Positions 17,631 through 22,782 of a stretch of 22,782 bases of DNA are shown piece after piece. This DNA comes from Brachionus koreanus (taxonomy: Eukaryota; Rotifera; Eurotatoria; Ploima; Brachionidae). A program made the position numbers and the translations under genes. The stretch lies in NCBI GenBank assembly GCA_016987375.1, contig PJRA01000412.1, positions 2,580,404 through 2,603,185 of the forward strand, read 5' to 3'. Within the stretch, counting starts at the first letter, position 1. Each line of letters starts with the position of its first letter. The notes under the pieces are model-generated. The model had not been told where the DNA came from and ran no database searches. It saw only the letters and a list, made by a program, of their open reading frames with translations.

Positions 17631-18885
17631 TGGTTTATTGCAAAGCATAAATGCATAAATCTGACAACAGATTATGTGCAAAAAATATAATGAAAGTTTT
17701 TGTCTATTTTTGCTTTAAAAATGTCGCTAGATTGAGCTTCCACTGCATCCACTTCCAACTTTTTTCAGCCATTTACTGAAGAGATTATAGAAGTGGTATC
17801 TTTGGGCACAATTTTTGATTATTTCTCTTTTAATTTTGTATGGTTGACCTCTTGTACTTCTGCTTGAAAAAGTGAGTGGAGATTGCCATTTAATGTGATC
17901 AATATTTCTTTTAACTTTAAACATTTGAATTAGGTCACCTCTCATTCGCCTTTCGGTAAAATTCGTCAGGTTTAGAGTCTATCGTTGTATTTTATATCTT
18001 TAAAACCGGGGATAGCACGAGTAGCTCTTCGTTGAACAGCCTCTAGAATTCTTTTATATTTCTCTAGATATGGGCACCATACAGGAATAGCATACTCTAA
18101 GTGAGGCCTAACAAGAATTGTATAAAGTAATTTAATACCATGAAGAACTTGACCAAGTATTCCGTTCCCTTTTGAGGCTGCTGAGCAAACTTGAGAATGC
18201 CATTTTAAATCGTTTTGAATCCAGATTCCTAAGTCTCTCTGAGTCCAGGATCTTGAGACAAGATGAGTTTTTCCATTGGCTAAATCATTCATAATATAAT
18301 CATTTTGGAGCTCTTGATTTCGATTAAAACTCATAATTTCGCATTTATCAAAATTTAGATCCATAGACCATTCATTACACCAGCTAATTAATGAATCAAT
18401 ATAATCTTGAAGTAACTTAAATGATTCATGCGGATTGTATCGATCGATAATACAGAATATCTTGCAGTCGTCTTCATAAAGTAGACATTTGTTTTTTAGT
18501 TTGTTAGGAATTGTGAAGATTGATTGATGTGATTGATGTAATTGTGAATTATAAAAATTGTGAAGAGCAATGAACCGAGGACAGAGCCTTGTGGTACACC
18601 ACCAGTCACATTAATCCATTCGGATTTTGTTTTACCAACTACAACTCTTTGTTTACGATGACTAAGAAACGATTCAATCCATTTTAATAACATTCCGTCA
18701 ATGCCAAGTCGTTTAAATTTAAATAAAAGTTTTGAGTGATTCACTCTATCGAAAGCTTTAGAGAAATCTGTATAGAGTACAGAGATATTTGATGTGTCAA
18801 AAAATCAGACTTTCGAGTAGGTTTGTACACGATTTATGAGGAATAAATCCATGTTGGAATTGATTTTGGCCAAAAATACGCCCAA
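17611..18885 (-). mobile_element. 5'-truncated, frameshifted LINE (CR1/Jockey-like reverse transcriptase)
   Basis: Minus-strand motifs appear in order. FQHGFIPHKSCTNLLESL lies near 18815-18870. LYTDFSKAFDRVNHSKL comes next (near 18730-18775), then TGGVPQGSVLGSLLF (about 18560-18606), the catalytic box LYEDDCKIF (about 18455-18480), DLGIWIQNDLKWHSQV, and LVRPHLEYAIPVWCPYL with QRRATRAIPG. The tail TERRMRGDLIQMFKV follows and ends at TGCAGTGGAAGC-derived GCSGSSI plus a stop at about 17727. These are reverse transcriptase motifs and the post-RT region of CR1/Jockey-type non-LTR elements. Frames break near 18800, 18490 and 17955, so the copy is dead. The endonuclease and most of the N-terminal RT are missing. 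A (TATAG)4 tail marks the 3' end; no TSD was found. Confidence 0.9.
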
Positions 18886-19112
18886 CTTAGTAGTATGTGA
18901 GCTATAATTGTTAAATTTTAAAAATATTTTTTTAAAACAAAATGCTTTTAACAAAGTTATTTTTTCAATAAAAAGATATGTTGTTTTTGTTAAAAACAAT
19001 TTTAAAAACTATGCAAAAGTTATTTAAATATTTTTATAATATTAAATCTAAAAATCTTTATTTCGGACAAAAATTTATCCAATTTTGGAAGCCGGTCAAA
19101 TTACCGCAAAAA

Positions 19113-19345
19113 ACACTGATACAGAGAGATTTAAAATGGAACACCCAAACAAAAATACTGCTTCCAAAGCAAATAGTATTTTAGGTTTAATTAGGAAAGC
19201 AATCCTTGAGCCAAGACTGTCAAATTATTGAATTGTTCAATGGTTAAAATACACTTAATATGTCATAAATGCCCTTATTTATGAAAAGTCATAAGTGAGC
19301 TTGAGAAAATTAAATGAAGAGCAAAAAAGTTGGTTCAATAAGTAC
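19113..19345 (+). mobile_element. Second LINE remnant (RT C-terminal region)
   Basis: Plus-strand frames read IQRDLKWNTQTK, then after a frameshift TASKANSILGLIRKAI, and after a gap CPYL, KVISELEKIK and RAKKLVQ with stops between. These match, in order, the DLKW, AASK..ILG, W.PYL and RRATR blocks of the LINE at 17611-18885. It is therefore a related but diverged copy in the opposite orientation. It has several stops and small deletions, including loss of the LGIW segment. No tail or TSD was identified. Confidence 0.65.
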
Positions 19346-19539
19346 GTAATGGTTAGATAATTTATTAGGTACAGTTTAAACTACAGCTACTACCCTTAAT
19401 TTGCAATTCAAACAATTGAATACAGTTGTCTTTTTCAAACTAAATTCAAAAAATAAGATTGCTCTTTATCAAAATAAATTTTATTTCATTTTACTTTAAA
19501 ATAATAGTTTAATTTTTTAATTTCAAAAATTGGGTTTTT

Positions 19540-19752
19540 TTATTGAAAATTAAAATATCCATAAGGGTAGTGATAGTCTGTCTTTCCATTCTCGAAATTT
19601 ATACTTCCCAATCTATAAAAACCATAACCAAATGGATTTTGTAAATTTGATTGTTGATTTAAGAAAGTCGAATCTATACTGTTTGAAGGTACCGGTACAA
19701 CCATCACTACTGAAATAAACGCAACACAATTAATGGATACTTTTGAAAACAT
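19540..19752 (-). CDS. Small predicted secreted peptide, 70 residues
   Basis: The ATG at 19752-19750 starts MFSKVSINCVAFISVVMVVP, a basic n-region followed by a hydrophobic core, as in a signal peptide. Cleavage would fall near VPSNS at about residue 25. The mature part is rich in Tyr, Phe, Gly and Asn (NPFGYGFYRLGS, YHYPYGYFNFQ) and lacks dibasic processing sites and cysteines. That argues against a classic neuropeptide precursor or a disulfide-rich peptide. A structural or cuticular/secretory peptide is possible, but the function is unknown. The TAA at 19542-19540 overlaps an AATAAA (19544-19539), so the 3' UTR would be very short. There are no obvious introns. Because the frame is short, the call rests mainly on the signal peptide and the non-random composition. 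Confidence 0.5.
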   Translation of the reverse strand: MFSKVSINCVAFISVVMVVPVPSNSIDSTFLNQQSNLQNPFGYGFYRLGSINFENGKTDYHYPYGYFNFQ

Positions 19753-20912
19753 TTTTCACTTATGGTAATTATTTTTACCTTAATTGAAAAAAGCAAATTT
19801 ATTTAAAAATTGTTTCTCTTTTATAGAATTTTTCTAATTAAGTCAAATTAATATAGATATTTCGTTTGAACTAGTTACTTAAATAGATAAAAATTATTTT
19901 AATCATTAATTTTTGACAATAATTCGAAAATAAGGCATAAATAAAATTAAAATTATAATTTTAAATATTATTTTACTTGAAATTTTGGCAAATTAAAGTT
20001 TGTGATCAAACTTTAGTGATGATAATCAAAATTTTTAATTAAAAAAAAAGTTTAAGCAATGGTCAATAAGAAAATTTGTGTAAACTGTCAACGCGTGAAT
20101 GAATGACTAATTCATGTTATGGGTTATCTTGGTAATCCTCGGTTAAGTATCTAATTTATGTTTAATTGATTAAATTGTCACTGGTTACAATACAATTTAT
20201 TTCTTTTTAAATTCAAATCTATTCTTTATTGTTTTTGTTAGCTTTTTTGCTTTTCTTTCTAATAAATAAATTGATATTTTATATACACTTCTCAATCAGT
20301 ATTTATGATGAGAAAAGGACAAAGGGAATGTTTCAAAGGCCAAGATATGTATCTGTCAACACAAACCGTGTTTGACCATATATATATATATATATTTTAC
20401 ATCGCCTTTAAGGCGTTCATTACAATTAAAAATAAATATATTAAATGTTTTTTACTGAATACTCAAAAATTTGAACTTTTATCTTTGAACATTTAAACTT
20501 CATTTCGCCGAATTTTTTATAAATTTAATCTAACTTTCTGGATTAAAATTTTTTGGGAAAAACTAGTAAATATAAAAGGACATTTTTTAAAAAATTAAAA
20601 GCAAATATTTTTAAAATTTTCTGTTAAAATAATAAAAAAATTTCTTTATTTATTTATTTTCTAAGAATTAGTTTAATCGTTTCTTGGTTCAATTTAAAAA
20701 AGTTTAAAAAAAAATTTATTTAAATTAAAATAATTTATCTTAAATTAATAATTTTTATTTTCATACATACATTATTTATTCTAAATTAAAAACATTAAAA
20801 ATTAATACATTAAAAACAGCATATAACTAATTTTGCATTTTAATTTTATTACTAGAAAACTTATTTTTTTTTAAATTTTATTTAAATAAAAACTAGTAGC
20901 TGAAGAATTTAA
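19753..20912. other. Intergenic AT-rich stretch with (AT)9
   Basis: Contains an (AT)9 microsatellite at 20378-20395 and a nearby 13-nt near-palindrome CGCCTTTAAGGCG (about 20403-20415). It is otherwise AT-rich. The right part is the upstream region of CHMP7. The short open frame around 20305-20496 runs through the microsatellite and does not look coding. Confidence 0.45.
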
Positions 20913-22376
20913 ATGCAAAATTCGTTCAAAAATTTTGATCAAACATCACTTTATCGTACAATTGATCAACTGAATTTTAGTGTGCAAAATGATTCAATCT
21001 ATGACATAGATGAAGATGATGACATCGAATGGCTTAATCGTCCCGACGAATGGAACGATGATGTGCGCATGAAAGCTTTGTTTGCTCCATTTCGAAACCG
21101 AGACATTAACCCACTACACTATGACAACAAGATAAAATTTTGGAAGCAAGCAATTATTTCAATATGCACCGAGAAGCAAATTTTACAGTTTGATCAAAAA
21201 AAATTAGAAGACTTATTCACTAGAAAGGGAAAAAAACCAAAATGTTTAGAACTTGTTATTAATGAACTTTTAAAAGAAAGTAGCATATCTACTCGAGAAG
21301 AGTGCCTCAAGCCAAAATCAAGTATGTTGGCGAATATGTTCAATAAATTGATTTGGTCACCTTTGTCTTGGTCAACAAGTTATTTTTTTAGAGCCTCATC
21401 TTCAAACGGAGATTCCACTTCAACATATTACTCTACATCGTTCACTCCCAAGTCTCCAAAGCAAAATGCCAACAACTCTTTTTCATGTCAATCTCCTATT
21501 AAAGAATCTGACTTTAAATCTTATGTTTTTCCGTATGTAATTGAAGCCAAGTCGCAAGAAATTTTGCGAAAACTTCAATCGAGTGTTATCTACAAAAATG
21601 TTGAATGTGTCATTGAATATGACCGATTAACTGAGTATCTAAGTGAAATTGTAGATGAACACGATTTAGATTTTATTTTAAAGTATTTGGAAGTCAATGA
21701 AAAAATTTTAATTGTCTCATCAAAAGAACTAGACAGAAAATTGGTGAAATTTTGCTTTAATTCAAACGATAAGGTGATACCACTAAATGAGGTTGAAGTA
21801 AGCTACTTAAAACTCAAAGATGCATACAATAAAATAGAGCTAGAATGTTCAAAATTGTCTGCTCAAGCTGATTGTCTAAATAAAGATATAAAAAATCAAT
21901 TGATGTCAGGAAACAAAAATACTGCTTTGAAAATTCTCAAAAAAAGAAAACAATTAGAAAAGTCATTGGATTCAAAAGAAAATATTATGCAAAATATTGA
22001 GACCATGATGATGAGCATTCAACAAGCCGATACAAATAAGACAACTATGGATGTGCTAATTAGAGGAGCAAGTGCATTAAAAGAGGCCAATAAGGGAATA
22101 AGCATTGAACAAATAGATGACACAATGTGTGAAATTCAGGATATTTATGAACAAAATAATGAGATTGAAGAGACTTTGGCTCGATCGCCTGTAAATAGTA
22201 AAAGTGTTTTTGATGACAAGGAACTTAATGATGAGCTTAATCAATTGTTGTCTCAAGAGAATAATAAGGCAAATTCAACTTTTAATATGGATGATCTATT
22301 AAACAATTTACCTTCAATACCGAACGACACTCCCAAAAAAACAGATTTTAAGACCTCTTCTTCTTTAATTTTTTAA
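20913..22376 (+). CDS. Charged multivesicular body protein 7 (ESCRT-III, CHMP7)
   Basis: Uninterrupted frame of 487 residues, slightly longer than the roughly 450 of vertebrate CHMP7. The N-terminal half has the CHMP7 hallmark around residues 43-80 (RPDEWNDDVRMKALFAPF, then FWKQAI) and an amphipathic/hydrophobic stretch LANMFNKLIWSPLSWSTSYF at 139-158. That stretch corresponds to the membrane-binding part of the tandem winged-helix region. A Ser/Asn-rich insertion (about 160-198) separates it from the second winged helix (about 205-285). The C-terminal SNF7 domain (about 285-425) includes KNTALKILKKRKQLEKSLDS and VLIRGASALKEANKGISIEQ. LNDELNQLLSQ (438-448) looks like a MIT-interacting motif. 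In animals CHMP7 works with LEMD2 and CHMP4 at the inner nuclear membrane and ER to reseal the nuclear envelope. The start is the first ATG after AT-rich leader sequence. Absence of introns is notable beside the spliced neighbours. Confidence 0.92.
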   Translation: MQNSFKNFDQTSLYRTIDQLNFSVQNDSIYDIDEDDDIEWLNRPDEWNDDVRMKALFAPFRNRDINPLHYDNKIKFWKQAIISICTEKQILQFDQKKLEDLFTRKGKKPKCLELVINELLKESSISTREECLKPKSSMLANMFNKLIWSPLSWSTSYFFRASSSNGDSTSTYYSTSFTPKSPKQNANNSFSCQSPIKESDFKSYVFPYVIEAKSQEILRKLQSSVIYKNVECVIEYDRLTEYLSEIVDEHDLDFILKYLEVNEKILIVSSKELDRKLVKFCFNSNDKVIPLNEVEVSYLKLKDAYNKIELECSKLSAQADCLNKDIKNQLMSGNKNTALKILKKRKQLEKSLDSKENIMQNIETMMMSIQQADTNKTTMDVLIRGASALKEANKGISIEQIDDTMCEIQDIYEQNNEIEETLARSPVNSKSVFDDKELNDELNQLLSQENNKANSTFNMDDLLNNLPSIPNDTPKKTDFKTSSSLIF

Positions 22377-22651
22377 TCATTTTTTCGCTTTGAAATATTA
22401 TTTAATGTATATAAGATTCTAAAGATTTTTTATCATTTTATTAAATTTTTTTTAAAATTTTTACATGGGCTCTAATATGCTCAATATTGATCATTTTTTT
22501 TATTAAGAAGCAAATCATTTTGGGAAGCTTTACTAAGACTAAAAATCAAAAACGAGTCAAATGACTCTTAAATTATTTCCACAGTAAAATATTGTATTAG
22601 AATACAAATAAGGTAAGTTGAATCAAGTATTCCAATCCATAATTATACATA
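22377..22651. other. 3' flank of CHMP7
   Basis: AT-rich sequence without coding signal and without a canonical AATAAA close to the stop. It ends at the TA dinucleotide that precedes the Tc1/mariner-like terminus. Confidence 0.4.
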
Positions 22652-22782
22652 TACAGTATGTTGCAAAAGTTTAGAAATTTTTTTATTTGTTAACACAAAG
22701 ATTGTTTTTATGTGTATAAAAGGCGGTAAAATAAAAAAAAAGCGGTTTTTTTGTAAAAATATTTATCTCTGATCAATCCAAT
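22652..22782. mobile_element. Left end of a Tc1/mariner-like element (partial)
   Basis: A TA dinucleotide (22652-22653) is followed by CAGTATGTTGCAAAAGTTTA. This resembles Tc1-type inverted repeats, which start CAGT and contain a GxxxCAAAAGTTT core, and these elements insert at TA. Further in are a TATAAAAGGCGG box and a GCGG motif, which could be the element's promoter. The other end lies beyond the window, so neither the inverted repeat pairing nor a transposase can be confirmed. Confidence 0.5.

Noticed and set aside
18805..19184. Open frames flanking the LINE (minus 18805-18999, plus 18978-19184)
   Set aside because: The first is an out-of-frame reading of the LINE's QHGFIP region. The second is AT-rich noise running into the frameshifted second LINE remnant.
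20305..20496. Short plus-strand open frame
   Set aside because: It runs through the (AT)9 microsatellite and has no conserved-looking sequence.
1..22782. CRISPR array, bacterial operon, LTR retrotransposon or defence island
   Set aside because: No spaced direct repeats, no bacterial gene organisation and no long terminal repeats were seen; spliced genes and TPRT insertions show a eukaryotic chromosome.

Overview
The window is eukaryotic nuclear DNA from an invertebrate animal. It is extremely AT-rich between genes. Coding genes are split by very short GT-AG introns (about 42-55 nt), and poly(A) signals follow several stops. The protein set is metazoan: a CHMP7-type ESCRT-III protein, a SPATA24-like coiled-coil protein, a ZMYM/QRICH1-type protein with a Crypton-derived domain, and a leucine-rich-repeat protein. 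Base composition, intron size and transposon types would fit a monogonont rotifer (Brachionus-like). That assignment is inference, not something shown by a marker gene. No bacterial operon, CRISPR array, rRNA gene or intact tRNA gene was seen.

Layout, left to right. 1-696: AT-rich sequence with a tRNA-derived SINE head (404-479, minus). 697-3193 (minus): three-exon gene for a Ser/Lys/Glu-rich, probably nuclear protein. 3864-4205: 342-bp hAT-type MITE with a perfect 8-bp target duplication. 4350-5652 (minus): four-exon SPATA24-like gene carrying a piggyBac-type MITE (4963-5239) in its largest intron. 6013-6169: retroposed fragment with a poly(A) tail and a 21-bp target duplication. 6386-7220: Mutator-like element with terminal inverted repeats, a 9-bp target duplication and a decayed SWIM-zinc-finger transposase tail. 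8355-9423 (plus): three-exon gene of unknown function. 9665-11867 (plus): LRR gene whose 5' end is uncertain, with a spliced last exon. 12394-12608: second piggyBac-type MITE of the same family. 13569-14045 (minus): fragments of an unrecognised gene with a strong hairpin between them, abutting a 5'-truncated LINE (14037-14510, plus). 15299-16984 (plus): ZMYM/QRICH1-like gene. 17611-18885 (minus): 5'-truncated, frameshifted LINE. 19113-19345 (plus): a second LINE remnant. 19540-19752 (minus): small predicted secreted peptide. 20913-22376 (plus): CHMP7. 22652-end: apparent left end of a Tc1/mariner element.

The host genes show no common pathway and read as an ordinary stretch of animal chromosome. 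What stands out is the density and variety of short transposons whose boundaries can be fixed to the base from target duplications: hAT, piggyBac (two), Mutator-like, a probable Tc1/mariner end, several non-LTR fragments and a SINE. I did not find convincing evidence of a new multi-gene system. The most useful new information is the exon structures, the MITE families and the finger-less ZMYM-type gene.
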